Shown: piece after piece, positions 1 to 8,064 of the stretch
Layout of the letters: each line of letters starts with the position of its first letter
How positions within the stretch are numbered: the stretch's first letter is position 1
Assembly: GCA_031179305.1 (NCBI GenBank)
Contig: JAPSHX010000011.1
Location: forward strand, 1-64,000
Source of the DNA: Paenarthrobacter sp.
GTDB taxonomy: Bacteria > Actinomycetota > Actinomycetes > Actinomycetales > Micrococcaceae
Length of the DNA stretch: 64,000 nucleotides
Reading direction: 5' to 3'
Notes under the pieces: model-generated
Databases searched by the model: none
What the model was told of the DNA's origin: nothing
The model's input: only the letters and a program-made list of their open reading frames with translations
Translations under genes and position numbers: made by a program

Positions 1-742
1 GACGCTCATCCTTGGCCTTCTGGACCTTGGCAAGGGCAGCATCCAAATCGGTTTCGACCTCGTCCAGGTACCGCTTACCCACACGACGACGCAGGCGGGA
101 CTCATCCACGTCCACGATCAGGCAGGCGCCGTCGTTCAGGGTCACCGCCAGCGGCTGCGCACCGCCCATGCCACCACACCCACCCGTCAGAGTCAGCGTC
201 CCCGCCAACGGGCCCTCCGTGGAACCAGCCGGAGCAGGTGCCGGGTGACGGCCCTCAGCAGCGAGCTTGTTCCCCACCGCGGCGAACGTCTCATACGTGC
301 CCTGCAAAATGCCCTGCGTACCGATATAAATCCACGAACCTGCCGTCATCTGCCCGTACATCATCAGGCCCTCAGCCTCGAGCCGGCGGAACTCAGGCCA
401 CGTCGCCCAATCCCCCACCAGGTTCGAGTTCGCCAACAACACCCGCGGTGCCCACTCATTCGTGCGGAACACACCCACCGGCTTGCCCGACTGCACCAGG
501 AGAGTCTCGTCCTTCTCCAAGGTCTCCAAGGTCCGGGTAATCGCATCAAACGCAGCCCAAGACCGCGCTGCGCGGCCGGTGCCGCCATAAACCACCAAAT
601 CATCAGGGCGCTCAGCGACCTCCGGATCCAAGTTATTCATCAACATGCGCAACGGCGCTTCCGTCTGCCAGGACTTGGCAGTGAGCTCAGTACCCCGGGC
701 AGCCTTGACCGGGCGGGCTCCTGTAGTGAAATCGGCAGTCAT
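1..742 (-). CDS. hutU: Urocanate hydratase, N-terminal part (runs off the left edge)
   Basis: Urocanase converts urocanate to imidazolonepropionate, the second step of histidine degradation, in the cytosol with tightly bound NAD+. About 247 codons are visible from the ATG at 742, which is preceded by AGAGGAG. The reading frame is uninterrupted to the window edge. [11 protein letters not shown] (residues 52-62), [12 protein letters not shown] (141-152) and GCGGMGGAQ (188-196) are glycine-rich urocanase segments that form the NAD site. The gene starts 44 bases after the stop of the binding-protein gene of the betaine-type importer and on the same strand, so it is probably the distal part of that operon. 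The C-terminal half lies outside the window. Confidence 0.95.
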   Translation of the reverse strand, partial: MTADFTTGARPVKAARGTELTAKSWQTEAPLRMLMNNLDPEVAERPDDLVVYGGTGRAARSWAAFDAITRTLETLEKDETLLVQSGKPVGVFRTNEWAPRVLLANSNLVGDWATWPEFRRLEAEGLMMYGQMTAGSWIYIGTQGILQGTYETFAAVGNKLAAEGRHPAPAPAGSTEGPLAGTLTLTGGCGGMGGAQPLAVTLNDGACLIVDVDESRLRRRVGKRYLDEVETDLDAALAKVQKAKDER

Positions 743-786
743 TCTTTACTCCTCTAAAGCAACCAGCTAAATGAACCAGCAGGGAT

Positions 787-1698
787 TTAGCCCAGGTCCT
801 TGGTCTTGAGCCATTCCTTGGCAATTTCTCCGATGTCCTCGAACTTGGCCACACGTCCGTTCATCTTGATCAGGTCCTCAGTGGTGAGCGCAGCAGAGAC
901 CTTGTCCAGCGTTTCCTTGACGGTGTCGGTGGACTTCTTCTCGTTGATGACCGGCACGATGTTCTCCGAAAGGAAGAGGTTCTTGTTGTCCTCAAGTGCC
1001 ACGAGGTTGTTCTCAGCCAACGCGGGATCAGTACTGAAGAGGTCGGCTACCTGTACCTGACCGGAAAGGAGAGCGTTCAGCGTGAGTGGCCCACCGGCGT
1101 CGAGCGCTGAAAATTCCTTGAACTCGAGGTTGTAGACGGACTTCAGGCCGGCAACTCCGTTGAGGCGGGTCTTCCACTCCGGCGGGCCGCCCAAGACAAG
1201 TTCCTTGGCGACAGGTTGGAGGTCCTCGATGGTCTTGAGGCTGTACTGATCGGCAATTTCCTTCTTCACGCTGAGAACATCCTTGTTCTCTGCTTCTGAC
1301 GCGGTGAGCACGGTCAGGCCGGCGGGGATTTTGGTGGTCAGTTCCTTGGCAACGTCCTCGGAAGACACTGCCTTGGTGGCGGAGTCGAGGTACTGCAGGA
1401 GCGCGCCGCCGTATTCCGGCATGAGGTCGATGGAGCCATCCTTAAGTGCGGGGATGGTAACTTCGCGGCTGCCGATGCTCGGCTTCTCCGTGACCTCCAC
1501 GCCCTTGGCCTTCAGAGCCTCAGCATAGATTTTGGCGAGGAGTTGGCTTTCAGGGAAGTCGGCGGACCCGACGATGATGCTGTCACCCGAGGAGCCGGCG
1601 GCGGTGTTGGACGTGCTCATGGGGTCCCCGCCGCCACAGGCGCTCAGGGTGATGGCAGCGACGGCTGCCAGGGTGAATCCGGTGAGGTACTTCTTCAT
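787..1698 (-). CDS. Substrate-binding lipoprotein of an OpuC/OsmX-type ABC importer
   Basis: Extracytoplasmic binding protein of the quaternary-amine uptake (OpuC/ProX) family, 303 aa. It has a charged n-region (MKK), a hydrophobic stretch and the lipobox LSAC followed by GGG, so it should be lipidated and membrane-anchored. SADFPESQLLAKIYAEAL and the following repeated-lobe pattern are typical of OpuAC-like proteins. I start it at the ATG at 1698, behind AGGAGA, rather than at an upstream in-frame start that would add 11 residues before the signal peptide. It lies between the permease genes and hutU. Family members bind glycine betaine, carnitine or choline, but HutX relatives bind histidine, and the hut context here favours histidine or urocanate (inference). 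Confidence 0.9.
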   Translation of the reverse strand: MKKYLTGFTLAAVAAITLSACGGGDPMSTSNTAAGSSGDSIIVGSADFPESQLLAKIYAEALKAKGVEVTEKPSIGSREVTIPALKDGSIDLMPEYGGALLQYLDSATKAVSSEDVAKELTTKIPAGLTVLTASEAENKDVLSVKKEIADQYSLKTIEDLQPVAKELVLGGPPEWKTRLNGVAGLKSVYNLEFKEFSALDAGGPLTLNALLSGQVQVADLFSTDPALAENNLVALEDNKNLFLSENIVPVINEKKSTDTVKETLDKVSAALTTEDLIKMNGRVAKFEDIGEIAKEWLKTKDLG

Positions 1699-1795
1699 GT
1701 CAACTCTCCTGTGATGGGTGCTGCAAGGCATGCAGCGGCCAGATGGGGTGGGTGGAGGTGAATCTTGTGCGCCGAATCCACGGCGCTGGTGTTGT

Positions 1796-2512
1796 TTAGA
1801 CCGTGACGGGGGTCTTCACGGGTTCAGCCACAGTGGCCGACTTGATGGTGCGCCGGGTCAATCCGGGTGAGACAACGCGGCGGGTGATGAAAGCGAGAAG
1901 CTGGTCGAAGAACAATGCCAGCAGGGCAACAAGAACGGCGCCGGCCACCATTTGTCCGTAATCGTTCTGGGCCTTGCCGTCGATGAGGAGGCGACCCAAG
2001 CCGCCAAGCGAAATGTATGCGGCGATGGTCGCGGTTGAGATGATCTGCAACAGTGCGCTGCGGACACCGGACAAAACCAGCGGAAGTGAGCATGGCAGCT
2101 GGACATCCGTGAGGATCTTCATGGTACGGAAGCCCATGCCTTTTGCGGCGTCGACGGCGGCGGCATCCACCGCGCGAACGCCGGCATAGGTGTTGGTCAG
2201 GATGGGCGGAACTGCCAGGAGTACCAGCACGATGAGACTCGGAAGGACGTAGCCCATGCGGGAGGGGAAGGCTGGCGAAATGAGCAGGACCAGCAGGATC
2301 AACAAGCCTACGCTGGGAAGTGCCCGGAGGGCGTTGGCAAGGCCGGCGATCATGAACACGCCCTTGCCTGTCACGCCAATGTAGATACCCAGCGGCACGG
2401 CAACGATGGCCGCAATTACCAAGGCAATGAGGGAGTACAGGAGATGCTCAGCGATCAGGGTCGGGATGCCGTCTGCGCCGCTCCAGTGTGCGGGGTCGAA
2501 CAAGTAGTTCAC
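1796..2512 (-). CDS. ABC permease, OpuC/ProW family (second permease)
   Basis: Integral membrane subunit of the betaine-type importer, 238 aa, with about five or six hydrophobic segments and the EAA-type loop region (VDAAAVDAAKGMGFRTMKIL) that docks on the ATPase. I choose the GTG at 2512 because it overlaps the stop of the upstream permease as GTGA, the usual coupling arrangement. A start at 2548 would overlap by 40 bases and add 12 residues. The protein ends with a short basic tail. With the neighbouring permease it would form the heterodimeric membrane channel. There is a 97-base gap to the binding-protein gene downstream. Confidence 0.88.
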   Translation of the reverse strand: MNYLFDPAHWSGADGIPTLIAEHLLYSLIALVIAAIVAVPLGIYIGVTGKGVFMIAGLANALRALPSVGLLILLVLLISPAFPSRMGYVLPSLIVLVLLAVPPILTNTYAGVRAVDAAAVDAAKGMGFRTMKILTDVQLPCSLPLVLSGVRSALLQIISTATIAAYISLGGLGRLLIDGKAQNDYGQMVAGAVLVALLALFFDQLLAFITRRVVSPGLTRRTIKSATVAEPVKTPVTV

Positions 2513-3159
2513 GATGCCACCACCTTGGGGGTCCACGGTGTCAGCCACCGGTTGATGAGGATGATCAGCCCGTCAAGGATCATGGCCAGGACCACGCAAA
2601 GCACAATGCCGGCGATGATCGGGGTGTAGAAACGGAGCTGGAAGCCCTGCGTGAAGAGTGAGCCGAGCTGCGGTATACCCAGCAGGGCGGCGACGGATAC
2701 GAGGCTGACGTTGGAGACGGCGGCGACGCGCAAGCCTGCGCAAATCACCGGGACACCCACGGGAAGTTCAACTTTCAGGAGGCTCTGGTAGCCGCGATAA
2801 CCCATGGCCTTGGCTGCTTGGACTGTGTCCTCGGGAACGGAATCGAGGGCATCCGCCACCACACGGACCAATAGGGCCACTGTGTAGATGGTCAGTGCGG
2901 CCACAATGTTGAGCGGGTCCAGGATTTTGGTACCCAGGACCAGGGGAAGGAGCACGAAGAGCGCCAGGGAGGGGACGGTGTAGAGCAGCCCTGCAACACC
3001 CACCAAAAGCGGGTAGATCCGTCGGCTGCGGTGCGCCCACCAGCCAAGGGGCAGCGCGATGAGCAGCCCCAGGATCAGCGGGGTAACGGCCAGCAGAACG
3101 TGCCAGCCGAGCAGGAACACAATGTTGTCGAATTGACGGCCCAGCCACTCGAAGTTCAT
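2509..3159 (-). CDS. ABC permease, OpuC/ProW family (first permease)
   Basis: Membrane subunit of the importer, 216 aa, with the order TM-TM-loop-TM typical of OpuCB. AAKAMGYRGYQSLLKVELP is the cytoplasmic EAA-like coupling helix. The ATG at 3159 overlaps the stop of the ATPase gene (ATGA), and its own stop overlaps the next permease (GTGA), so ATPase, permease and permease are a tightly coupled translational unit. The two permeases are related to each other but not identical, as in OpuCB/OpuCD. Confidence 0.9.
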   Translation of the reverse strand: MNFEWLGRQFDNIVFLLGWHVLLAVTPLILGLLIALPLGWWAHRSRRIYPLLVGVAGLLYTVPSLALFVLLPLVLGTKILDPLNIVAALTIYTVALLVRVVADALDSVPEDTVQAAKAMGYRGYQSLLKVELPVGVPVICAGLRVAAVSNVSLVSVAALLGIPQLGSLFTQGFQLRFYTPIIAGIVLCVVLAMILDGLIILINRWLTPWTPKVVAS

Positions 3160-4262
3160 CAGATCGTCTCCAGGTGTGGTTCGGCCTCGATGGCCTTGAC
3201 CACGTCCGTTGCAGACACAGTCCCAATCAGTTCGCCATGCTCGTTGACAACCACACCGCGGCGGCTGGGCGAGGAGAGGGCAGCATCAAGCAGTTGCCGC
3301 ATGGTTCCTGAAGCTGCTGCCGGGATCCCGCTGAGATTCAGGTTCTCCCGCTTCACCTCACCATTGAGAAGCTGTGTCTGAGCCCAACCGAGAGGCTTCC
3401 GGCCGCCGTCGACCACCAACACCCAAGCACCCAGCGCCTTGGCACGAGCCTCATCCGCAGAAGCACCGAGGTGAACCACAGCTTCTTCGCCGATAGCCAC
3501 CGCGCCAGCTGTTTTCGTAAAGCCGAGCGAGCGGTAGCCGCGGTCACGGCCCACGAAATCGGCCACGAACTCGTCGGCGGGCGCAGTGAGTAGCTCTGAG
3601 GGGGACGCCATCTGCGCAAGCTTGCCGCCCACGCGCATCACGGCAACCTGGTCCCCGAGCTTAAGGGCTTCGTCAATGTCATGGGTGACCATAATGATGG
3701 TCTTGCCGATTTCGCGCTGAAGGCGAAGGAACTCCTCCTGAAGCTGCGCGCGTACTACGGGGTCCACGGCGCTGAAAGGCTCATCCATCAGCATGAACGC
3801 CGGATCAGATGCCAGCGCACGGGCAACACCAACGCGCTGCTGCTGGCCACCGGAAAGCTGCCAGGGATAACGTTTGGCGAAGCTCGCGGGCAATCCGACG
3901 CGCTCCATCAGTTCGAGTGCCTTGGTCCGGGCCTTCTGCCGGCTTTCCCCGAGCAGGAGCGGCATGGTGGAGACGTTGTCCACGATGGTCTTGTGCGGGA
4001 AGAGTCCCGCGTGCTGGATGACGTATCCGATCCTGCGGCGGAGCAACGCTGCGTCCATACCGGAGGTGGGCTGATCATCCAGGTAGATGGTGCCACTGGT
4101 GGGTTCGATGAGGCGGTTGATCATCCTCAGGGAAGTAGTCTTGCCGCAGCCGGAAGGACCAACAAGGATGGTCAGCTTTCCGGTGGGGGCTTCCAGGTTG
4201 AGGCCGTCGACTGCCACCGTCCCGTCAGGGTAGGCCTTGGTGACATTTTCAAATTTGATCAT
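3159..4262 (-). CDS. ABC ATPase with CBS domain, OpuCA/ProV family
   Basis: Energising subunit of the importer, 367 aa. Walker A GPSGCGKTT is at residues 35-43, the signature LSGGQ at 136-140 and Walker B LMDEP at 158-162. After about residue 240 there is a CBS-type region (ELIGTVSATDVVKAIE near the C-terminus) like the ionic-strength-sensing tail of OpuA/OpuCA/ProV. The first CBS repeat is poorly conserved. The start ATG shares one base with the TAA of the IclR gene, so the regulator and transporter are one operon. CBS tails normally tie transport to osmotic strength; whether this one does is not decidable from sequence. Confidence 0.93.
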   Translation of the reverse strand: MIKFENVTKAYPDGTVAVDGLNLEAPTGKLTILVGPSGCGKTTSLRMINRLIEPTSGTIYLDDQPTSGMDAALLRRRIGYVIQHAGLFPHKTIVDNVSTMPLLLGESRQKARTKALELMERVGLPASFAKRYPWQLSGGQQQRVGVARALASDPAFMLMDEPFSAVDPVVRAQLQEEFLRLQREIGKTIIMVTHDIDEALKLGDQVAVMRVGGKLAQMASPSELLTAPADEFVADFVGRDRGYRSLGFTKTAGAVAIGEEAVVHLGASADEARAKALGAWVLVVDGGRKPLGWAQTQLLNGEVKRENLNLSGIPAAASGTMRQLLDAALSSPSRRGVVVNEHGELIGTVSATDVVKAIEAEPHLETI

Positions 4263-4990
4263 TACTTTTCCATGCTTTCCTGGGGCACATCATGGTTTCC
4301 GTCGGGTTCCACGAGGATGTTGCCGGCTACCTTCACCAGTTCCTCGCCAAATGTGTGGGCCTTCGCCTCGTCCAAGCGGTAGCTGGGCACCACGATGCTG
4401 AGGGCTGCCACTGTTCGGCCGCCGATCACAATGGGTGCGGCGACGGCCGTTATGTCGTCTTCAACGCCGCTGCGCACAATGGCGTAACCGCGGCCATTCT
4501 GTCCGCCTGTCAGCACCTTGCCAGCGGCGGACCCTTCCAGCGGGATGCTCCTGCCGACCCAACTGGTGTGCCGGACAGAGCGGGTACCTTCGACGATGGC
4601 GATGTAGATTCCGGTTTCCCCGGGACCGGGAATACTCAAGTAGCAGGACTCGCCTGTCTCAGCCACAAGCCGCTTCATGTGCGGCGTGCAAAGCGACACC
4701 AAGGATTCCTGTCCCAAGGCCAGCGCTCCCAGCTGAATGACACTAGCGCCGGGGCGGAAGTTGCCCCCGGGATCTCGCGTCACGAAGCCGCTGCCTTCGA
4801 GGGTGCGAAGGAGGCGGAGCGCGGTGCTGGCGGACAGGTCCACCACCCGTGCTGCGTCGCTGAGGCTGATGGAGCCGTCAGTACAGACTGCACTGAGGAG
4901 GGCCAGCGCCCTCTCGACTGTTCGGGTGGAAGAATCAGCTGCCACTGCCTGACCTGCTTTCAAGTGGTCTACATCACCATGTCTTGCCAC
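4262..4990 (-). CDS. IclR-family transcriptional regulator
   Basis: DNA-binding regulator, up to 242 aa: an N-terminal winged helix (TVERALALLSAV, then LSDAARVVDLSASTALRLLR) and a C-terminal ligand-binding IclR domain (TGESCYLSIPGPGETGIYIA). It is the first gene of the importer-hutU operon and is divergent from the M20 amidohydrolase and hutF, so it is the likely local regulator of histidine use. The start is uncertain: GTG at 4990 overlaps an inverted repeat and lacks a clear SD, while a downstream in-frame TTG or GTG would trim about 10-16 residues without touching the helix-turn-helix. Its ligand is not visible from sequence; urocanate or histidine is inferred from context. Confidence 0.9.
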   Translation of the reverse strand: MARHGDVDHLKAGQAVAADSSTRTVERALALLSAVCTDGSISLSDAARVVDLSASTALRLLRTLEGSGFVTRDPGGNFRPGASVIQLGALALGQESLVSLCTPHMKRLVAETGESCYLSIPGPGETGIYIAIVEGTRSVRHTSWVGRSIPLEGSAAGKVLTGGQNGRGYAIVRSGVEDDITAVAAPIVIGGRTVAALSIVVPSYRLDEAKAHTFGEELVKVAGNILVEPDGNHDVPQESMEK

Positions 4991-5023
4991 TTAGTAAAAA
5001 TCAATTTTCATCAAATGGCAAGA
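4982..5023. promoter_or_regulatory. Inverted repeat TCTTGCCA / TGGCAAGA around the iclR start (candidate operator)
   Basis: Perfect 8-base arms at 4982-4989 and 5016-5023 enclose 26 bases that hold a smaller A/T palindrome (AAAAT-CA-ATTTT, 4997-5008). It lies in the divergent promoter region between the IclR gene and the M20/hutF genes. It shares the TGCCA/TGGCA core with the repeat at 5121-5135. Autoregulation by the IclR protein is an inference. Confidence 0.5.
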
Positions 5024-5120
5024 GATTTCTGAAGATTGCGGGGAGTTGCGGTTATGAGACACGCTGACCCTCACTGGGGACCATGCATGTTTCCACCATG
5101 TAAATACTCCTCCAGACCCT

Positions 5121-5135
5121 TGCCATGTAGTGGCA
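5121..5135. promoter_or_regulatory. Inverted repeat TGCCA-N5-TGGCA (candidate IclR operator)
   Basis: Perfect 5-base arms spaced by 5 bases (TGCCATGTAGTGGCA), 41 bases before the GTG start of the M20 amidohydrolase. It has the same half-site as the repeat beside the iclR start; a further single TGGCA is at 5152-5156. Together they make a plausible shared operator set for both arms of the hut cluster. Confidence 0.45.
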
Positions 5136-5176
5136 TCTGGTTTTTACTTGGTGGCAGTCTTCAAACGGAGGAAAAC

Positions 5177-6376
5177 GTGGAAACCGTCAATCAGCTCCTA
5201 GCCTCAATCCAGGATGTGGGCCGCGACGCGGTGCGCGGAGGCTACTCCAGGGCCGTCTATACAACTCCCGAACTCGACCTCAGGCAGTGGTTCATCGAGC
5301 AAGCCACACAGCGCGGCCTCGACGTGGAAACGGACCGGAACGGGATTATTTGGGCGTGGTGGGGAAAGCCCCAAGACGGCGCCCTGGTCACCGGAAGCCA
5401 CCTCGACTCGGTGCCCGGCGGGGGTGCCTTCGACGGTCCGCTCGGCGTCGCTTCCGCGCTGGCCGCCGTCGACATCCTCAAGGCCCGCGGAGTCAAACCG
5501 CCGCGGTCCCTGGCTGTCACCGTCTTTCCGGAGGAGGAAGGCTCGCGCTTTGGCGTCGCCTGCCTGGGTTCGCGGCTCCTCACGGGTGCGATCGACGTCG
5601 GGAAGGCCCTGAATCTGCGCGACGTCAACGGCGACTCCTTCGCCGACGTCTCCAGTTCCAATGGGCTGGATCCCCGCCATATAGGCCCGGATCCGGAAGC
5701 CATGGCGCGCATCGGCGACTTCGTCGAACTGCACGTCGAACAGGGCAAGGGACTAGGGCAGGATGGTCCTGCCATCGCCGTCGGAAGTTCGATCCTGGGC
5801 CACGGCCGCTGGAAGATCAGCATCAACGGCCAAGGCAACCATGCCGGCACCACACTCATGGCAGACCGCGCCGATCCAATGGTCGCTGCCGCACAGATCG
5901 TCTTGGCCGTTCGGAACACAGCCGCCAAACAGCCCGACGCCCGTGCAACCGTGGGGCGCCTGACGCCCGTTCCGGGTGGGACCAACGTCATCGCCTCGCG
6001 CGTGGACCTTTGGCTGGACGCCCGACATCCCGACGACGCCGTGACCGCTCAACTCATCGAAGCAATTTACCGCGCAGCCAAGGACGTCGCCGCGGCGGAA
6101 GGTTGCACCGCGACCCTCACTGAGGAGTCCTACAGCGACACGGTGCACTTTGATGCCGGCCTGAGTCGTCGCATCACCAACCTTCTGCCGGGAGCTCCAG
6201 TGCTGGCAACCGGCGCAGGGCATGATGCCGGTGTACTGTCCGGCCACGTCCCCTCAGCGATGCTCTTTGTCCGTAACCCCAGCGGCATCTCACACTCACC
6301 CGAGGAGTACGTAGCCGACGAGGACGCCTCCGCGGGTGCTGTTGCGTTGGCCGATGTTCTGGAGGGACTCCTATGA
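5177..6376 (+). CDS. M20-family amidohydrolase (allantoate / N-carbamoyl-amino-acid hydrolase type)
   Basis: Zinc-dependent cytosolic amidohydrolase, 399 aa. TGSHLDSVPGGGAFDGPLG carries the metal-binding His-x-Asp and the second Asp. FPEEEGSRFG, ELHVEQG and ATGAGHDAG supply the remaining metal and catalytic residues of the allantoate amidohydrolase/L-carbamoylase subfamily. I start at the GTG at 5177, behind a strong GGAGG; the open frame extends 47 codons further upstream through what looks like promoter DNA. The stop overlaps the hutF start (ATGA). In this position the enzyme most likely takes the product of HutF, N-formylglutamate, to glutamate in place of HutG (inference). Allantoate or ureidoglycolate hydrolysis is the alternative, but no purine-degradation genes are nearby. 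Confidence 0.85.
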   Translation: METVNQLLASIQDVGRDAVRGGYSRAVYTTPELDLRQWFIEQATQRGLDVETDRNGIIWAWWGKPQDGALVTGSHLDSVPGGGAFDGPLGVASALAAVDILKARGVKPPRSLAVTVFPEEEGSRFGVACLGSRLLTGAIDVGKALNLRDVNGDSFADVSSSNGLDPRHIGPDPEAMARIGDFVELHVEQGKGLGQDGPAIAVGSSILGHGRWKISINGQGNHAGTTLMADRADPMVAAAQIVLAVRNTAAKQPDARATVGRLTPVPGGTNVIASRVDLWLDARHPDDAVTAQLIEAIYRAAKDVAAAEGCTATLTEESYSDTVHFDAGLSRRITNLLPGAPVLATGAGHDAGVLSGHVPSAMLFVRNPSGISHSPEEYVADEDASAGAVALADVLEGLL

Positions 6377-7734
6377 GCACGTTCTGGTGTGAGACCGCCA
6401 TCATCGCAGGCGGTCACGACGGCGGCACCGCCCTTCCGGAGGTAGCTACGGGCGTGCGCGTGAAAACTATCGATGGACGCATCTCGGCAATGGAAAGTGG
6501 TGCACAGGCCCAACCCGGCGACACGAAACTGATGGGCGTCGTCTTCCCCGCGGCTGCCAACGCCCATTCGCACGCCTTCCACAGGATCCTCCGCGGCAGA
6601 ACGCATGACGGGCGCAGAGATTTCTGGGTGTGGCGGGAGCAGATGTACCGGAGCGCGTCGGAACTGACTCCGGAGAAGTACGAGAAGCTCGCCGCTGCAG
6701 TGTTCGCTGAGATGGTAGTGACAGGTTTCAGCAGCGTGGCCGAGTTCCACTACGTCCACCACCAACCCGGTGGAGCGGTGTACCCAGAGCCGCATGCCAT
6801 GGAGTTGGCCCTTGCCCGGGCGGCAATGTCAGCTGGGATCCGCCTTACGCTTCTGGACACCTTGTATTTGACCGGTGGAATTGGCACCTCGCTCAGCCCG
6901 GAGCAGGCAAGGTTCGGGGACTCGGACGTGGAGGCCTGGCTGGCCCGGTTAAACTCACTCCGGACCGCCGTAGCAGAGGAGTTTCCACCAGACAAGGTGG
7001 CCGTAGGAGCCGCCCTGCATTCCGTCCGTGCCGTGCCCGAAGAGGCCCTGAAGGTTGTTGCCAAGCAACTCCCTGGCGACATTCCCCTTCACATCCACCT
7101 GAGCGAACAACCTGCCGAGAACCAAGCGTGCTTGGAGGCCTACGGCACCACTCCCGCGGGTCTTTTGGAACGCCACGGCCTCCTGTCTTCCAGGCTTTCC
7201 GCAGTCCATTCCACGCACCTGACGCAGCAGGATATTTCCTTGCTGGGGGCAGCATCAACCACCATCGTGATGTGTCCCAGCACCGAAGCCGACCTCGCAG
7301 ACGGGATCGGCCCCGCTCGTGAACTTTCCGATGCCGGAGCCACGATCGCCTTGGGCACCGACCAACATGCCGTGATTGACCCTTGGATTGAAATGCGCAC
7401 CTTGGAACACGGAGAACGGCTGGGTAGTGGGCAACGCGGAAGGTTCTCACCGGGGGAACTGCTGCAGGCCGCGACGGAAGGAGCATCTCGCTCCATGGCA
7501 ACACCAGTCGCCTCGTCAGCACTGAGGGTTGGCGCGATTTGCGACCTCATGGTGGTCGATCCCGCTTCCACCCGGACCGCCGGATCCCGGCCCCTGCAAT
7601 TGGCTTTCAGTGCGACGGCCAGCGATGTAACGGAGGTAGTCATCGCCGGTGAATTATTTGCGTCCCACGGGGTGCACAAGCGCCTCGGCGCGCCGGGAGA
7701 CCTTCTGACTGCAGCACTCAGGGAATTCTCCTAG
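6373..7734 (+). CDS. hutF: Formimidoylglutamate deiminase
   Basis: Amidohydrolase-superfamily TIM-barrel enzyme, 453 aa, that deiminates N-formimino-L-glutamate to N-formylglutamate and ammonia in the five-step hut pathway. NAHSHAFHR (around residue 65) gives the first His-x-His metal pair, HIHLSEQ (about 240) the next metal His, and GTDQHAVIDP (about 329) the catalytic Asp. The ATG at 6373 overlaps the end of the M20 gene. HutU on the left arm and HutF on the right arm place both halves of the pathway in one regulatory unit. A stem-loop terminator follows at 7759. Confidence 0.93.
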   Translation: MSTFWCETAIIAGGHDGGTALPEVATGVRVKTIDGRISAMESGAQAQPGDTKLMGVVFPAAANAHSHAFHRILRGRTHDGRRDFWVWREQMYRSASELTPEKYEKLAAAVFAEMVVTGFSSVAEFHYVHHQPGGAVYPEPHAMELALARAAMSAGIRLTLLDTLYLTGGIGTSLSPEQARFGDSDVEAWLARLNSLRTAVAEEFPPDKVAVGAALHSVRAVPEEALKVVAKQLPGDIPLHIHLSEQPAENQACLEAYGTTPAGLLERHGLLSSRLSAVHSTHLTQQDISLLGAASTTIVMCPSTEADLADGIGPARELSDAGATIALGTDQHAVIDPWIEMRTLEHGERLGSGQRGRFSPGELLQAATEGASRSMATPVASSALRVGAICDLMVVDPASTRTAGSRPLQLAFSATASDVTEVVIAGELFASHGVHKRLGAPGDLLTAALREFS

Positions 7735-7758
7735 CGGCACCTTCAGCGCCCGCAGCTT

Positions 7759-7805
7759 GACGACGGCGGCACTCGACTTGGGTACAAGGGGCGCCGCCTG
7801 TCGTC
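7759..7805 (+). terminator. Stem-loop after hutF (GACGAC-GGCGGC / GCCGCC-t-GTCGTC)
   Basis: Arms 7759-7770 and 7793-7805 pair over 12 bases with a single bulged T at 7799. The loop contains CTTGGGTAC. There is no long T tract. It belongs to the family of CGACG-rich terminators also found at 15824, 34730 and 63792. Confidence 0.6.
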
Positions 7806-8064
7806 GTGCTATGCGTTCAACTAATGGACTCAACAGCCCCGCCTAACGGACTCAGAGGGCATTCGGAGGCCTCCAGCAAACTCCCAGACGGCAGGCAGGC
7901 GGTACTGCGTTAATGATCTGAATACATGTCACGTCCGTCACTTGACTGGAACTTGGCGGATATGACGTGCCACACTGTGTAGCGCGAGTGCACCGGCGTC
8001 CCCGTCGGACAGCCGACGACGACCCGTACTTCGCTTCCCAAACCCCATTCCCCAAGGGAGACCC
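7806..8064. other. Intergenic region before the sugar porter
   Basis: Apart from the stem-loop after hutF, the 330 bases between hutF and the next gene hold no convincing gene. A TTGACT hexamer near 7943 and an A/T-richer stretch around 7910-7930 could belong to the promoter of the sugar porter, but no well-spaced -10 box is evident. AAGGGAGACCC directly before 8065 contains the ribosome-binding site. Confidence 0.4.

Noticed and set aside
6130..6795. 221-codon minus-strand frame spanning the M20/hutF junction
   Set aside because: It overlaps two genes with full catalytic motifs on the other strand and has no domain.
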